The translations under genes were made by a program, and so were the position numbers. Below the pieces are notes generated by a model that was not told the DNA's origin, ran no database searches, and was given only the letters and a program-made list of their open reading frames with translations. A DNA stretch of 64,000 nt from positions 1 through 64,000 of the forward strand of contig NZ_SEMD01000006.1 in NCBI RefSeq assembly GCF_004153165.1, read 5' to 3'. The DNA is from Sporolactobacillus sp. THM7-4. GTDB lineage: Bacteria; Bacillota; Bacilli; Bacillales; Sporolactobacillaceae. Positions 34,178 to 44,824 of the stretch are shown here, piece by piece (the stretch's first letter is position 1; every line of letters begins with the position of its first letter).

Positions 34178-35872
34178 ATGCTTTTTGTTATTATCGGTAT
34201 GATCTTGCTGTTTATTGCTGCCGTCATTTACGGCGCCTGGAGGCGAAAGAAGACCTACAGCGAAATCGATCGGATCGAGGCGTGGCGTGTAGAACTGACG
34301 AATCGTCCGATTGCGAAAGAAATGGCTAAGATTAAAGAGTTAAAAATGGTGGGAGAAACGGAAAAAAAGTTCGACAAATGGCGAAACGATTGGGACAGCA
34401 TTTTAACCGGAGTATTGCCGTCTGTTGAGGAGACTCTTTTTACGGCGGAAGAACTGACTGATAAATATCAATTTAGAAAAGCTGAACAGCTGATAAAGAG
34501 TCTGAACATCAGGATGGAAAAAACGGAAGACCGGATTAACCGGATGCTGAATGATCTCAATGCGGTTGTAGACAGTGCAAGTAAGAACCGCGAAGATGTG
34601 ACGCCTATTAAAGAAAGTTATCATCAAATCAAAAAAAACATGATTACAAAGCGAAGCCAGTTCAGGAAAGCCCTTCCCCTTCTTGAACAACAAGTGAAAG
34701 ATATCGACAGACAGTTTAAGAAATACGATACGGAAACGGAAACGGGAAAATACATAGAGGCGCGGGAAACCCTCCTCCAGGTTAAGAAAGCGATCGAATC
34801 TGTTGGCCAGCAGATTGAGCGTGTTCCGGGATTGTATCAGGACATCCAGCGGACGATTCCCGATCAGCTGAGAGAGCTGAGGGAAGGCCATCAGGAGATG
34901 TCGGAGCAGGGCTATTCACTTGAATATCTGCAGGTGGATGCTCAGGTTGATGAGATGGAGAAGCACCTCCATGTATTGCTGGAAGCTGTGGCAAAATTAG
35001 AGCTCGATGACACGGAAGAGAGCTTGAAAGAGATGCACGAACAGCTGGACTTTTTGTACGCGCAGATGGAGAAAGAAGTATTGAGCAGGCAGCAGCTTCA
35101 TGAAATAATACCTGTTGTCGAGGATAAACTGGATAAAGTCGGAGATATGGTCAGGGCTCTTGATGATGAGACAGAGACCGTCAGGGAAAGTTATCATATC
35201 GATGTCGATGATTTGAAAGCACAGAGAGAAATAGATAAGGCTTATCAGAAACTGGAAAAGAGCTTTTTTGAAGCCGACGAAATCCTGAAAAAGCACTCGG
35301 AAGCCTTCAGCTCGATACTTGAAAAACTTGAGTCAATGAAAAACGACATTATTGCTGTTGAAGCTGCAGCAGATGAATTCAGCGACAAAATTAAGGCGCT
35401 TCGAAAGGATGAAATGGCTGCAAAAGAGACGATTCAAAAATTGAAACGTTCTCTTTTTGAAACAAAACGGATGATTCAAAAAAGTAACATTCCGGGAGTT
35501 CCCGCGGAGTTTGCCGATGCACTTGTTCAGGCGGGAGACGGCCTGAAAGCTGTGAATGAAAAACTTGATGAGAAGCCCCTTGATATGTCTTCTGTACAAG
35601 AATTGCTGACTCATGCCGGGACATTTATCAAGGATGTCCACAGCCGGGCGGAGACGATGGTTGAAACTGCGGAAATGGCGGAGGAAATGATCCGCTATGG
35701 AAACCGCTACCGAAGTGAGTATCCGGATATCGATCAGGAACTCAAAAAAGCGGAAATATCCTTTCGAAATTATGATTATCATGAGGCTCTTGAAACGGCT
35801 GTTAAGGCTATTGAAAAGAAAGAACCTAAAATTTTAAAAAAAGTCGATTTATATCAGGGGCGTCGCGCCTGA
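34178..35872 (+). CDS. ezrA: Septation ring formation regulator EzrA
   Basis: A 564-residue EzrA: one N-terminal membrane segment (MLFVIIGMILLFIAAVIYGA), then four to five spectrin-like helical bundles with strong coiled-coil composition. It regulates FtsZ ring number and PBP1 localisation. ATG at 34178 with GGGGGA upstream gives the family length (562 in B. subtilis); the longer frame is not used. A terminator follows directly. Confidence 0.94.
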   Translation: MLFVIIGMILLFIAAVIYGAWRRKKTYSEIDRIEAWRVELTNRPIAKEMAKIKELKMVGETEKKFDKWRNDWDSILTGVLPSVEETLFTAEELTDKYQFRKAEQLIKSLNIRMEKTEDRINRMLNDLNAVVDSASKNREDVTPIKESYHQIKKNMITKRSQFRKALPLLEQQVKDIDRQFKKYDTETETGKYIEARETLLQVKKAIESVGQQIERVPGLYQDIQRTIPDQLRELREGHQEMSEQGYSLEYLQVDAQVDEMEKHLHVLLEAVAKLELDDTEESLKEMHEQLDFLYAQMEKEVLSRQQLHEIIPVVEDKLDKVGDMVRALDDETETVRESYHIDVDDLKAQREIDKAYQKLEKSFFEADEILKKHSEAFSSILEKLESMKNDIIAVEAAADEFSDKIKALRKDEMAAKETIQKLKRSLFETKRMIQKSNIPGVPAEFADALVQAGDGLKAVNEKLDEKPLDMSSVQELLTHAGTFIKDVHSRAETMVETAEMAEEMIRYGNRYRSEYPDIDQELKKAEISFRNYDYHEALETAVKAIEKKEPKILKKVDLYQGRRA

Positions 35873-35877
35873 GACAT

Positions 35878-35901
35878 AAGAGGTTGAAGAACCTCTTTTA
35901 T
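35878..35901 (+). terminator. ezrA terminator
   Basis: AAGAGGTT (35878-35885), loop GAAG, AACCTCTT (35890-35897), then TTTA. Confidence 0.8.
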
Positions 35902-36061
35902 TGTTTTTGCTGGATAAAAAGGCGCTCTTTTTTACAGATGGAATAAACTCGTGTTAAGATGCAGATAAAGCAGATGTATAGAATAAACGGGAAGAGACAG
36001 GATGTTTTTGATGAATAAAAGCTTTCGGCAGTGATTGTTCGCCGGAAAGGAGTTATGAGCA

Positions 36062-37204
36062 GTGATTTATTTGGATAACAGTGCGACAACAAAGCCTTAT
36101 AAAGAGGCGTTGGACACATATCGGATCGTCTCAGAGCAATTTTTTGCCAATCCGTCATCACTTCACAAACTGGGCGGACAAAGCGAAGCCCTGCTTTCCC
36201 GATCTCGTGAAAAAGCAGCCTCGCTTCTTGGTGTCGATGATCATGAGATTGTTTTTACTTCAGGAGGAACAGAAGGAAACAATCTGGCCATAAAGGGGGC
36301 AGCAATCGCCTACCGGCAGCGCGGACGCCATTTGATTACGACTTCGATTGAACACGTGTCCAGCCTGAACGCATTCAAACAATTGGAACAACTCGGATTC
36401 GAAGTGACTTACCTGCCTGTGGATCGTGAAGGCCGGGTTTCCTTCGAGGACTTTAAAAGGGCGTATCGAAAAGACACCATACTCGTGTCTGTCATGCACG
36501 TCAATAATGAGGTTGGGACCGTTCAGCCGGTCAGGGAAATCGCTGAATTTCTGAAAACAAAGCCAACTACCGTTTTCCACGTTGATAATGTACAGGGATT
36601 TGCTAAAATACCTTTACACCTGAAAAACAGCGGCATCGATTTGTGCACCATTTCGGGCCATAAATTTCATGGTCCAAAGGGAACGGGTATCCTTTATGTT
36701 CGCAGCGGGACACTGCTGTCGCCCCTTTTTTCAGGGGGCGTGCAGGAGAATCAGAGAAGAGCCGGAACAGAAAATCTTCCAGGAATATGTGGAATGGTCC
36801 GGGCACTGAGAATCACGCGCGAACATGAAAATTCCGGTATTCAGCATCTTAGCGCTTTACAGAAGCAACTGCGGGCAGGACTTTCGGAAATTGACGGTGC
36901 AGTGATCCATACGCCTTTAAAAGGTGCGGCGCCTCACATCATGAATGTCTCTCTTTCAGGGATTAAATCCGAAGTGCTGGTTCATGCTTTGGAAGAGGAC
37001 GATATTTATGTTTCAACTAAGTCGGCCTGCTCATCCAGAGACACTGAGGCAAGCGGCGTTCTTCTTTCAATGTGCGTGCCTGAAGATGAGGCGAAGCAGG
37101 CGATTCGGATCAGTACCGCGTTTGAGACAACAAGTGAAGAGATTGATACTTTTCTTCGCGCACTGAAGCGCCACGTTCAGCAATTGAAAATCGTAATGAG
37201 GTGA
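36062..37204 (+). CDS. nifZ: Cysteine desulfurase NifZ (IscS type)
   Basis: A 380-residue PLP-dependent cysteine desulfurase giving persulfide sulfur to ThiI. The PLP lysine lies in SGHKFHGPKGTG (about 200) and the catalytic cysteine in SACSSRD (about 322). The start is GTG at 36062 with AAAGGAG nine bases upstream. thiI starts 5 nt after its stop; the nifZ-thiI pair is the known tRNA 4-thiouridine module of bacilli. Confidence 0.93.
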   Translation: MIYLDNSATTKPYKEALDTYRIVSEQFFANPSSLHKLGGQSEALLSRSREKAASLLGVDDHEIVFTSGGTEGNNLAIKGAAIAYRQRGRHLITTSIEHVSSLNAFKQLEQLGFEVTYLPVDREGRVSFEDFKRAYRKDTILVSVMHVNNEVGTVQPVREIAEFLKTKPTTVFHVDNVQGFAKIPLHLKNSGIDLCTISGHKFHGPKGTGILYVRSGTLLSPLFSGGVQENQRRAGTENLPGICGMVRALRITREHENSGIQHLSALQKQLRAGLSEIDGAVIHTPLKGAAPHIMNVSLSGIKSEVLVHALEEDDIYVSTKSACSSRDTEASGVLLSMCVPEDEAKQAIRISTAFETTSEEIDTFLRALKRHVQQLKIVMR

Positions 37205-37209
37205 AATAA

Positions 37210-38409
37210 GTGATTTATGACTACCTGGTGATTCGTTTCGGTGAAATCGCGATTAAGGGTAAAAATAAGAAAACGTTCGTTATAAAACTTGAGAAAGACG
37301 TGCGGGAAAAGTTGAGCCGTTTCACCCGGCTTGAAATCAAACGTCATTATGACGATATTGAAATTAAATTAAACGGCGAAGACGGGCAAGCCGTTATTAA
37401 GATCCTTCAAAGCGTCTTCGGTATACAGAATATATCTTCGGCAATTAAAGCAGGTAAAGATTTGGATAGTATCCGTGAAGGTATATTAAGGATTGTGAGT
37501 GAAGAAACGGAAGCAAAAACATTTAAAATTGCTGCGAGGAGGAAGGACAAGCGTTTTCCGATCCACGGCAGTGAATTGAACCGGGAACTTGGGGCATGGG
37601 TATTGACTCACTGCGATCGTCTCAGTGTTGATGTTCATCATCCTGATTTGATGTTACGTGTCGAGGTCGGTGTCCACGAAACAAGAATTTACGGTCATGA
37701 GTACAGGGGAGCAGGCGGGCTTCCGGTCGGAACAAGTGGAAAACTGCTTCTGATGCTCTCGGGCGGGATTGACAGTCCGGTCGCAGGCTATCTGATGGCA
37801 AAACGCGGCGCCGTGATCGAAGCGATTCATTTCCAGAGCCCGCCTTACACAAGTGACCGGGCAAAACAGAAAGTCATTGATTTAACAAAGAAACTGCAGT
37901 CCTTCGGGGGAAAAATTAACCTGCATCTCGTTCCCTTCACGAATGCCCAGTTGGCGATTCGTGATCAGGTTCCGGAAGATTACCGGGTGACGATGATGAG
38001 GAGACTGATGTTCCGGATTGCTGAAAAAGTAGCTGCGAAAACGGGTGCACTGGCCATCGCAACGGGCGAAAGCCTGGGCCAGGTAGCCAGCCAGACCCTT
38101 GAAAGCATGAACACCATCAATCAGGTGACCAATCTGCCGATTTTACGACCGCTGATTGCGATGGATAAACTGGACATATCAAGAATTGCGAAACAGATTG
38201 ATACGTATGATATCTCGATACGTCCTTACGAAGACTGCTGCACTATTTTCCTCCCGAAAGCGCCGAGAACGCGGCCGGACAGAAAACATGCGGCTCATTT
38301 TGAAAGCTTCCTGGACAGTGATGCTCTTGTAGACGAAGCCGTTCAGGGAGTAGAAACGCTGACGATAGACGGAAGGGAAAACGAGGACGCGTTCAGCAGC
38401 CTGTTATAA
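37210..38409 (+). CDS. thiI: tRNA 4-thiouridine synthetase ThiI
   Basis: A 399-residue protein: a ferredoxin-like/THUMP N-terminal half and a PP-loop ATPase (MLSGGIDSPVAGYLMAKRG, about 180-198). CCTIFLPKAPRT near the C-terminus is conserved. It has no rhodanese extension, as usual in Firmicutes, so NifZ supplies the persulfide. GTG start with GAGGTGA upstream. It adenylates U8 of tRNA before sulfur transfer. Confidence 0.95.
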   Translation: MIYDYLVIRFGEIAIKGKNKKTFVIKLEKDVREKLSRFTRLEIKRHYDDIEIKLNGEDGQAVIKILQSVFGIQNISSAIKAGKDLDSIREGILRIVSEETEAKTFKIAARRKDKRFPIHGSELNRELGAWVLTHCDRLSVDVHHPDLMLRVEVGVHETRIYGHEYRGAGGLPVGTSGKLLLMLSGGIDSPVAGYLMAKRGAVIEAIHFQSPPYTSDRAKQKVIDLTKKLQSFGGKINLHLVPFTNAQLAIRDQVPEDYRVTMMRRLMFRIAEKVAAKTGALAIATGESLGQVASQTLESMNTINQVTNLPILRPLIAMDKLDISRIAKQIDTYDISIRPYEDCCTIFLPKAPRTRPDRKHAAHFESFLDSDALVDEAVQGVETLTIDGRENEDAFSSLL

Positions 38410-38462
38410 GAAGTAATTTGACAATTTTACAAGTACTCTTGAAATAATTACCATCAAACCTG

Positions 38463-38493
38463 TGAATGTAAGAAATAATGTCTGCACATGATA
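38463..38493 (+). promoter_or_regulatory. Sigma-G-type promoter of the SASP gene
   Basis: TGAATG (38463-38468), 18-nt spacer, CATGATA (38487-38493), close to the forespore consensus TGAATA / CATACTA. The transcript would start about 15 nt before the ATG. Confidence 0.65.
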
Positions 38494-38515
38494 AAGGCAC
38501 AAGGAGGTGAGAAAC

Positions 38516-38719
38516 ATGGCTGATAACAACAGCAATCAGATTCTTGTGCCGGGTGCAGAACAGGCTCTTGAACAAATGAAGAATGAAATTGCTTCTGAAT
38601 TTGGTGTACAGCTGGGTGCTGATACGACTTCGCGTGCCAATGGTTCCGTTGGTGGTGAAATCACGAAGCGTCTCGTAGCAACCGCACAGCAGCAACTTGG
38701 CGGAAAAGCATCATTTTAA
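38516..38719 (+). CDS. Alpha/beta-type small acid-soluble spore protein
   Basis: A 67-residue alpha/beta SASP that coats and protects spore DNA from UV and is degraded at germination. [11 protein letters not shown] carries the GPR protease cleavage region and [19 protein letters not shown] the C-terminal DNA-binding signature. An AAGGAGGTGA site precedes ATG 38516 perfectly. The paralogue (sspA to sspD) cannot be decided. A strong terminator follows. Direct evidence that the organism forms spores. Confidence 0.95.
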   Translation: MADNNSNQILVPGAEQALEQMKNEIASEFGVQLGADTTSRANGSVGGEITKRLVATAQQQLGGKASF

Positions 38720-38736
38720 TGAAGAAACGATCGTTT

Positions 38737-38762
38737 AAAGGGCGGCCCTGGCCGCCCTTTTT
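38737..38762 (+). terminator. SASP terminator
   Basis: AAAGGGCGGC (38737-38746), loop CCTG, GCCGCCCTTT (38751-38760), TT. Confidence 0.9.
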
Positions 38763-38825
38763 GGCCTTCACGCGGTTAACTTGTGCTGCCGCTGTCTGCC
38801 TGACGGCTCCGGATATAATTTTCTC

Positions 38826-38854
38826 TTGACTTATCATTCATTTTACTCTAAAAT
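38826..38854 (+). promoter_or_regulatory. Sigma-A promoter of the his operon
   Basis: TTGACT (38826-38831), 17-nt spacer, TAAAAT (38849-38854). The leader to hisZ is about 100 nt; no T-box core or attenuator hairpin is seen in it. Confidence 0.72.
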
Positions 38855-38959
38855 ACTCAGTACAATTCTTTATCATATTAGCGAAGTAAAGTGCAATTAT
38901 TCACATGCAAATAAACACCATTGAGAAAGAAAAAGCAGACAGACAAGGGGAAAATTTTA

Positions 38960-40162
38960 ATGACACAGCCTTATATGTTTGAAAAGCCTTTGGGGCTTCG
39001 TGATACACTGCCTGATGCTCAGCGGGAAATTGCCCGGCTGGAGTCCGTTCTACAGCAGGAGCTTTCACGTTGGGGATATGATTTTATTCAGACACCTGCA
39101 TTAGAGTATGCCGAAACGATCGGACGGGCTTCGGCTATCGAAGACAGTGAGTTGTTTAAGTTTCTTGACGCTGAGGGACACCCGGTTGTTCTCAGACCCG
39201 ATATGACGACCCCGATCGCCAGGATTGCCGCCTCAAGCCTGAGACAAAAGCCGCTTCCTATGCGGCTCGCTTATACGGCGGCACTCTACCGCAGTCAGAG
39301 AAAGGAAGGGGGACATCCGAGCGAATTCGAGCAGGCAGGAGCAGAACTGATTGGTGACGCGACGCCTTACGCGGATGTTGAAGTCATTTCTTTGATGATT
39401 TCGATGCTTGATAAAGCCGGACTGGATTCGATCAGGGTCGCTGTCGGTCACGTGGGGTTTGTCAACGCATTTTTATATGATATTGTAAAGGATAAGGAAA
39501 CGGTGCGGAAGCTTCGTTATTTACTCTACAATAAGAACGATGTAGGTTTCCGTGAATTCGTTGCTTCTCTCCATTTACCTGCCCGGTCGACGGAACAGTT
39601 GAATACGTTCATTGATTCAAGAAGGCTTGATAACGGGGAGACCCTTGACTGTCTGGAAAGACTGGCCCGTGAATCCGCTACGCCTGTCCATTCCTACTAT
39701 CATAATATCGTTGAACTGGTTCATCTGCTTAAAATTGATCATCTGGATGGTAAGATTGATCTGGACATGACACTCGTTCCGCACCTGAGCTATTATACGG
39801 GTTTTGTCTTCCAGGGGTTCGGCGGGGGGCTTGGTTTCGAAGTGGCAAGCGGCGGCCGTTACGACGACCTGCTGGCTCAGTTTAACCGGCCATGCCCGGC
39901 TACAGGATTCGGAATTCGTCTTGACCGGCTGATCAGCGCGGTAAGAAAAGACAGCCGGATACCGGAACAGGGCAAGAAGGCTGTACTATATGATCGGGAA
40001 AATGCGGCAAAAGCGATGCAGTTTGCCATGCACGAACGGGAGAATGGTTGCCGGGTGGTTCTGCAGCATATAGACGGAATGGATAACGAGGAGGCTTTCA
40101 TCAACCAATTTGATTCGGTTATCAAATTTTTGAATGAGGAAGGAACGGAGATAGAAAGATGA
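38960..40162 (+). CDS. hisZ: ATP phosphoribosyltransferase regulatory subunit HisZ
   Basis: A 400-residue HisRS-like protein that has lost tRNA charging and acts as the regulatory partner of short HisG. Class II motifs remain ([44 protein letters not shown]). ATG at 38960 has AAGGGG upstream; the longer frame is rejected. Stop overlaps the hisG ATG (ATGA). First gene of hisZGDBHAFI. Confidence 0.93.
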   Translation: MTQPYMFEKPLGLRDTLPDAQREIARLESVLQQELSRWGYDFIQTPALEYAETIGRASAIEDSELFKFLDAEGHPVVLRPDMTTPIARIAASSLRQKPLPMRLAYTAALYRSQRKEGGHPSEFEQAGAELIGDATPYADVEVISLMISMLDKAGLDSIRVAVGHVGFVNAFLYDIVKDKETVRKLRYLLYNKNDVGFREFVASLHLPARSTEQLNTFIDSRRLDNGETLDCLERLARESATPVHSYYHNIVELVHLLKIDHLDGKIDLDMTLVPHLSYYTGFVFQGFGGGLGFEVASGGRYDDLLAQFNRPCPATGFGIRLDRLISAVRKDSRIPEQGKKAVLYDRENAAKAMQFAMHERENGCRVVLQHIDGMDNEEAFINQFDSVIKFLNEEGTEIER

Positions 40163-40809
40163 ATGATTCGGTTATTACGGTAGCCATGCCTAAGGGAAGA
40201 ATTTTCGGAGATGCCTGCCGTCTGTTAAGAAATGCTGGTTTTGAACTTCCAGACACTTTTGAAACCACTCGAAAACTCATCCTGAATCTGGAAAATTTAC
40301 CTTTTCGCTTTATACTCGCAAAACCGGTAGATGTACCGACTTATGTGGAATATGGCGCAGCCGATATTGGTATCGCCGGTAAAGATGTTTTACTGGAGAG
40401 CGGACGCGACGTGTATGAAATGGTTGATCTCGGTATCAGCAAGTGCCATATGGCGGTGGCCGGGCTGCCGGATCACGGGAGCAATCATCCTTATTTTAAA
40501 ATTGCAACGAAGTACCCGAATATTGCTTCCGATTTTTACAGGCGGCGCGGGGAGCAGGTTGACCTCATTGCCTTGAACGGATCAATCGAACTGGCCCCGA
40601 TTGTTGGTCTTGCGGACGCCATTGTCGATATCGTGTCCACCGGGCAGACGCTGAGAGCGAACGGACTGGTTGAATACGACAGGCTGATGGACATCAGTTC
40701 CCGGTTGATTGTCAATCCAGTCAGCTACCGATTAAAGAAAACGATGATCGATGAGATTGTAGAAAAATTGATTCGGGCAACGGAGGGGACAAAAGTTGGA
40801 ATGGATTAA
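40159..40809 (+). CDS. hisG: ATP phosphoribosyltransferase, short form
   Basis: A 216-residue HisG_S catalytic subunit, first step of histidine synthesis (PRPP + ATP). It lacks the C-terminal His-binding domain, which is why HisZ is needed. Seen: [21 protein letters not shown], and the phosphate loop [19 protein letters not shown]. Overlaps hisZ by 4 nt and hisD by 14 nt. Confidence 0.96.
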   Translation: MNDSVITVAMPKGRIFGDACRLLRNAGFELPDTFETTRKLILNLENLPFRFILAKPVDVPTYVEYGAADIGIAGKDVLLESGRDVYEMVDLGISKCHMAVAGLPDHGSNHPYFKIATKYPNIASDFYRRRGEQVDLIALNGSIELAPIVGLADAIVDIVSTGQTLRANGLVEYDRLMDISSRLIVNPVSYRLKKTMIDEIVEKLIRATEGTKVGMD

Positions 40810-42079
40810 AGACGGAGATTTACGTTTTTTAAAAAAACGCAAGGTTGAAGCAAAGGAGACCGCACAGCAATCAGTTAAGCTAATTATTGAGAAGGTTAAA
40901 AAAGAAGGAGATCAGGCACTGAAGGACTTTACGAAGCAGTTTGACGGTATTGATCTTAAGGAGCTCAGAGTCCCTGAAGGCGATACGGCGCGTGCTTACG
41001 ACCGGGTCCCTGCGGATGTCGTGCAGGCGATTAAGCAGGCGGCAAAGCATATCCGGGCTTTTCATGAGAAACAAATCCCCTCTTCATGGACCGAAACAGT
41101 GGAACAGGGGGTTGTCCTTGGACAGAAGGTTACACCGCTTGATTCGGTCGGAGTCTACGTGCCCGGGGGAACCGCCTGCTATCCTTCATCGGTATTAATG
41201 GGGGCGATCCCGGCACTCGTTGCCGGAGTCGGCCGGGTCGCCCTTGTCTCGCCGCCTCAGAAAAACGGCAGGATAGCGGATGGTGTTCTTGTCGCCGCAA
41301 ATGAAATCGGCATTAAAGAAATTTATCAGGTGGGCGGTGCCCATGCCATTGCCGCTCTTGCGTATGGAACAGAGACGATCTGTCCGGTTGACAAGATTGT
41401 CGGCCCCGGGAATCTCTATGTAATGCTCGCTAAGAAGCAGGTTTTTGGTGATGTAGCGATCGACAGCCTGGCGGGTCCGAGCGAAATCGCTGTTCTTGCT
41501 GATGAGACGGCACATCCGACATGGGTGGCTGCTGATTTACTCTCTCAGGCGGAACATGACCCATTGTCGATGCCTGTTTTGATCACGTCGTCACGGTCTT
41601 TGGCCGAGCAGGTGGAGAGTGAAGTCGATCGCCAGCTTGCTACGCTGCCCCGCCAAAACATTGCAGGCGCGTCTGTACGGAATGTTGGCAAAATTATTCT
41701 TACAAAGAGCCTTGCTGATTCGGTTCAGGCGGTGAATACGATTGCGCCGGAACATCTTGAAATCGCGACGGCTGATCCGGAAGCCGTTTTACCGATGATT
41801 CGTCATGCCGGAGCCATTTTCCTCGGCATGTACAGTTCCGAACCGATCGGTGATTATTTTGCCGGGCCCAATCACATTATTCCGACAAACGGATCCGCCC
41901 GCTACGCGAGTCCGTTAGGGGTAGAGAGTTTTATTAAACGGTCAAGCATCATTCATTATACAAAAGAGGCTCTGGAAACAAATGGATCTGCAATCGCCGC
42001 ATTCGCACGCTTCGAAGGCCTTGAAGGCCATGCCCGTGCGGTTGAAAAACGAATAGGGGAGGCAGCTGTTCATGAGTGA
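40796..42079 (+). CDS. hisD: Histidinol dehydrogenase
   Basis: A 427-residue enzyme that oxidises L-histidinol twice to histidine using NAD and zinc. Signatures: [43 protein letters not shown] and [12 protein letters not shown], with the catalytic Glu/His in APEHLEI. The start is TTG at 40796 inside the hisG end, with GGAGGGGACAAAAG upstream. Stop overlaps the hisB start. Confidence 0.96.
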   Translation: MEWIKDGDLRFLKKRKVEAKETAQQSVKLIIEKVKKEGDQALKDFTKQFDGIDLKELRVPEGDTARAYDRVPADVVQAIKQAAKHIRAFHEKQIPSSWTETVEQGVVLGQKVTPLDSVGVYVPGGTACYPSSVLMGAIPALVAGVGRVALVSPPQKNGRIADGVLVAANEIGIKEIYQVGGAHAIAALAYGTETICPVDKIVGPGNLYVMLAKKQVFGDVAIDSLAGPSEIAVLADETAHPTWVAADLLSQAEHDPLSMPVLITSSRSLAEQVESEVDRQLATLPRQNIAGASVRNVGKIILTKSLADSVQAVNTIAPEHLEIATADPEAVLPMIRHAGAIFLGMYSSEPIGDYFAGPNHIIPTNGSARYASPLGVESFIKRSSIIHYTKEALETNGSAIAAFARFEGLEGHARAVEKRIGEAAVHE

Positions 42080-42665
42080 TCGGACAGGCTCTGTAGAGCG
42101 CAATACGTTTGAAACACAAATAAAACTTCGGTTTACGATTGACGGAGACGGAGAGTCAAGCCTCAGGACCGGGGTACCGTTTCTTAATCATATGCTGACA
42201 CTGTTTACAAAACACGGTCTGTTCAATCTTGATATTGAAGCCTCGGGGGATACAGATGTCGATGACCACCATACAACGGAGGATATTGCGATCTGTCTCG
42301 GCCAGGCCGTCCGCCAGGCACTGGGTGACAAAAAAGGTGTTAACCGCTACGGATATGCTATTGTCCCGATGGACGACGCACTGTCTGAAGTTGCTGTTGA
42401 CCTCAGCGACCGCCCCTACTTTGTTTTTAACGGGACAGTGCCGTCACAGAGAGTAGGAACTTTTGATACTGAACTCGTGACCGAGTTTCTTGACAAATTA
42501 GCGATTGAAGCTCGAATGAATCTGCATGTTAATGTCCGTTACGGAGAAAACACGCACCATATTATTGAATCGATTTTCAAAGCGCTCGGCCGCGCGCTTG
42601 ACGCAGCGTCCAGAAAAAATCCAAGGATTCAGGGAGTCCTGTCGACGAAAGGAACATTAGGATGA
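42072..42665 (+). CDS. hisB: Imidazoleglycerol-phosphate dehydratase
   Basis: A 197-residue monofunctional IGPD with the paired metal motifs DTDVDDHHTTED and ENTHHIIESIFKALG. No phosphatase domain, so histidinol phosphatase must be encoded elsewhere (hisJ type in bacilli). Overlaps hisD by 8 nt and hisH by 4 nt. Confidence 0.96.
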   Translation: MSDRTGSVERNTFETQIKLRFTIDGDGESSLRTGVPFLNHMLTLFTKHGLFNLDIEASGDTDVDDHHTTEDIAICLGQAVRQALGDKKGVNRYGYAIVPMDDALSEVAVDLSDRPYFVFNGTVPSQRVGTFDTELVTEFLDKLAIEARMNLHVNVRYGENTHHIIESIFKALGRALDAASRKNPRIQGVLSTKGTLG

Positions 42666-43339
42666 TCGGTATTCTCGACTATGGAATGGGGAACTTGTAC
42701 AGTCTCAGCCAGGCCCTGAAAAGACTGGGCCAGCCTTACATCATCAGTGATGATCCGGAAAAGCTTGATCAGACAGACGGCCTTATTCTCCCGGGTGTCG
42801 GGGCGTTTAAGGACGCGATGGCCGCACTGAACAAAAAAAATCACGTTTCTTTTTTAAGCAGGTATATTCAGAAGAAACCGCTTTTAGGTATTTGTCTTGG
42901 CATGCAGCTCCTGTTTGAGGAAAGCGAGGAAGGTGAGCCGACCCGGGGACTCGCCTTCCTGCCCGGCCGTGTTGTCCGTTTCAGCGGCATTTCGCCGAAA
43001 ACAGGTGAACGTTATAAAGTGCCGCATATGGGCTGGAACACGCTGGACTTCAAAAAGGCGGATTCGCCGCTCCTGAAGGGGCTTCAGCCGGATTATGCGT
43101 ACTTTGTTCATTCGTATTTTGCTATGACGTATGATCCGTCGGTTTTAATCGCTACGACAGATTATCACGAACAGGTTCCAGCTATTGTCGGGCGGGGGCG
43201 TGTATTCGGCACGCAGTTTCATCCGGAAAAAAGCGGAAATTTCGGTCAGGCTTTACTGAAAAACTATCTTCTGTTCGTCAACGGCTCAAAAAATCCCGTC
43301 CCCCCGGCACAGCTGTCTGTGGATCAGGAGGGTCGGTAA
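42662..43339 (+). CDS. hisH: Imidazole glycerol phosphate synthase, glutaminase subunit
   Basis: A 225-residue class I glutamine amidotransferase. The nucleophile is the Cys of LGICLGMQLLFE; His and Glu of the triad lie in FGTQFHPEKSG. Supplies ammonia to HisF. The C-terminus carries a short extra Pro-rich tail after the family end. Start and stop overlap hisB and hisA. Confidence 0.95.
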   Translation: MIGILDYGMGNLYSLSQALKRLGQPYIISDDPEKLDQTDGLILPGVGAFKDAMAALNKKNHVSFLSRYIQKKPLLGICLGMQLLFEESEEGEPTRGLAFLPGRVVRFSGISPKTGERYKVPHMGWNTLDFKKADSPLLKGLQPDYAYFVHSYFAMTYDPSVLIATTDYHEQVPAIVGRGRVFGTQFHPEKSGNFGQALLKNYLLFVNGSKNPVPPAQLSVDQEGR

Positions 43340-44076
43340 TGTTTACGATATATCCGGCCATTGATTTATTAGACGGAAAATGTGTCCGGCTTCTCCAGGG
43401 TGATTATGATAAGTCAACGGTTTATGGTGATTCACCGGTCGAAATGGCCCGGACTTTCTTCGAACAGGGGGCCGAATGGCTTCATGTCGTGGATCTGGAC
43501 GGTGCTAAGGCCGGATGTCCGGTTAACAGTGAAATCATTGGGCGGATCGCTGCAGAGGTTCCGATCCATGTAGAAGTCGGCGGCGGCATACGCAGCATGA
43601 AAACAATCGAGGAGTATCTTAACCGGGGGATTAAAAGGGTTATTCTCGGAAGCTCAGCTATTTCCAATCCGGACTTTGTCAGGCTTGCCCTCAGCCGTTA
43701 TCCGGATTCGATCGCGATCGGCCTCGATGTTAAAAACGGAAAAGTGGCGGTACAGGGCTGGCTCGAAGTCTCCGATACACGTCCGGCAGAGCTTGCGAAA
43801 CAGTTGATTCGAGCCGGCGCACGCCGATTTATTTATACCGATATCTCCCGGGACGGTGCCCTGAAAGGGGCGAACATCGGCGAAGCGGAAAGACTCGCTG
43901 AAGAAATCGGCACACCGGTCGTTGTATCCGGAGGAGTCTCGACAATTGATGAAATCGTTCTGATGGCGAAGAAGGCGTCCAAAGGTCTTAGCGGGGCTAT
44001 CATCGGCAAGGCGCTGTACACAGATCAGCTGAATGTGAGAGACATTCTGAAAGCGGTGAGTCTAATTGCTGGCTAA
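43339..44076 (+). CDS. hisA: ProFAR isomerase
   Basis: A 245-residue TIM barrel that isomerises ProFAR to PRFAR. N-terminal [20 protein letters not shown] with the catalytic Asp, EVGGGIRSM and the C-terminal Asp in [12 protein letters not shown]. Overlaps hisH by one base and hisF by 11 nt. Confidence 0.96.
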   Translation: MFTIYPAIDLLDGKCVRLLQGDYDKSTVYGDSPVEMARTFFEQGAEWLHVVDLDGAKAGCPVNSEIIGRIAAEVPIHVEVGGGIRSMKTIEEYLNRGIKRVILGSSAISNPDFVRLALSRYPDSIAIGLDVKNGKVAVQGWLEVSDTRPAELAKQLIRAGARRFIYTDISRDGALKGANIGEAERLAEEIGTPVVVSGGVSTIDEIVLMAKKASKGLSGAIIGKALYTDQLNVRDILKAVSLIAG

Positions 44077-44824
44077 ACGAATTATTCCTTGTCTTGATGT
44101 CAAGGATGGAAGGGTTGTAAAGGGAAAACAATTTATTCATCTGCGTGACGCCGGTGATCCTGTTGAGCTTGCCATGTTTTATAATGAGGAAGGAGCCGAT
44201 GAGCTCGTTTTTCTCGATATCTCTGCTTCAAGTGAAGGAAGAAACACGATGGTGAACGTGGTCCGATCGGTTGCCAGTCAGTTGAATATTCCTTTTACAG
44301 TCGGAGGCGGGATTCATTCATTAGAGAACATCAAAGCGCTGCTTCGGGCGGGCGCGGACAAGGTCTCGCTAAACAGCTCGGCTGTCAAAACACCTGAGCT
44401 GATTACTGCCGGGTCAGACTTTTTCGGACGGCAATGCATCGTCTGCGCGATTGATGCCAAATTCGACAAAGATTCGGGTTTTTACCGTGTCTACATACAC
44501 GGCGGGCAGAAGCGGACGGAATGGGATGCTATTGAGTGGGCGAAGAAGGCCGTCTCGTTAGGGGCCGGCGAGATTCTGCTTACAAGCATGGACCGGGACG
44601 GTGAAAAGAACGGCTTTGAACTGAATCTGACCCGGAAAATAAGTGAATCAGTGGATGTACCCGTGATTGCATCCGGTGGGGCAGGAAAGCTTTCAGATTT
44701 CAGTGATGTTTTTATCAGGGGAGAAGCGGACGCGGCACTCGCAGCCTCTGTTTTTCATTATAAAGAAACATCAGTAAAACAAGTTAAAGCGTATTTAAAA
44801 CAAGAGGGAGTGGCCATCCGATGA
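44066..44824 (+). CDS. hisF: Imidazole glycerol phosphate synthase, cyclase subunit
   Basis: A 252-residue TIM barrel partner of HisH, making imidazole glycerol phosphate and AICAR. Catalytic Asp residues in [15 protein letters not shown] and [23 protein letters not shown] is the phosphate loop. Start TTG at 44066 (GGTGAG upstream) within the end of hisA. Stop overlaps hisI by 4 nt. Confidence 0.96.
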   Translation: MLAKRIIPCLDVKDGRVVKGKQFIHLRDAGDPVELAMFYNEEGADELVFLDISASSEGRNTMVNVVRSVASQLNIPFTVGGGIHSLENIKALLRAGADKVSLNSSAVKTPELITAGSDFFGRQCIVCAIDAKFDKDSGFYRVYIHGGQKRTEWDAIEWAKKAVSLGAGEILLTSMDRDGEKNGFELNLTRKISESVDVPVIASGGAGKLSDFSDVFIRGEADAALAASVFHYKETSVKQVKAYLKQEGVAIR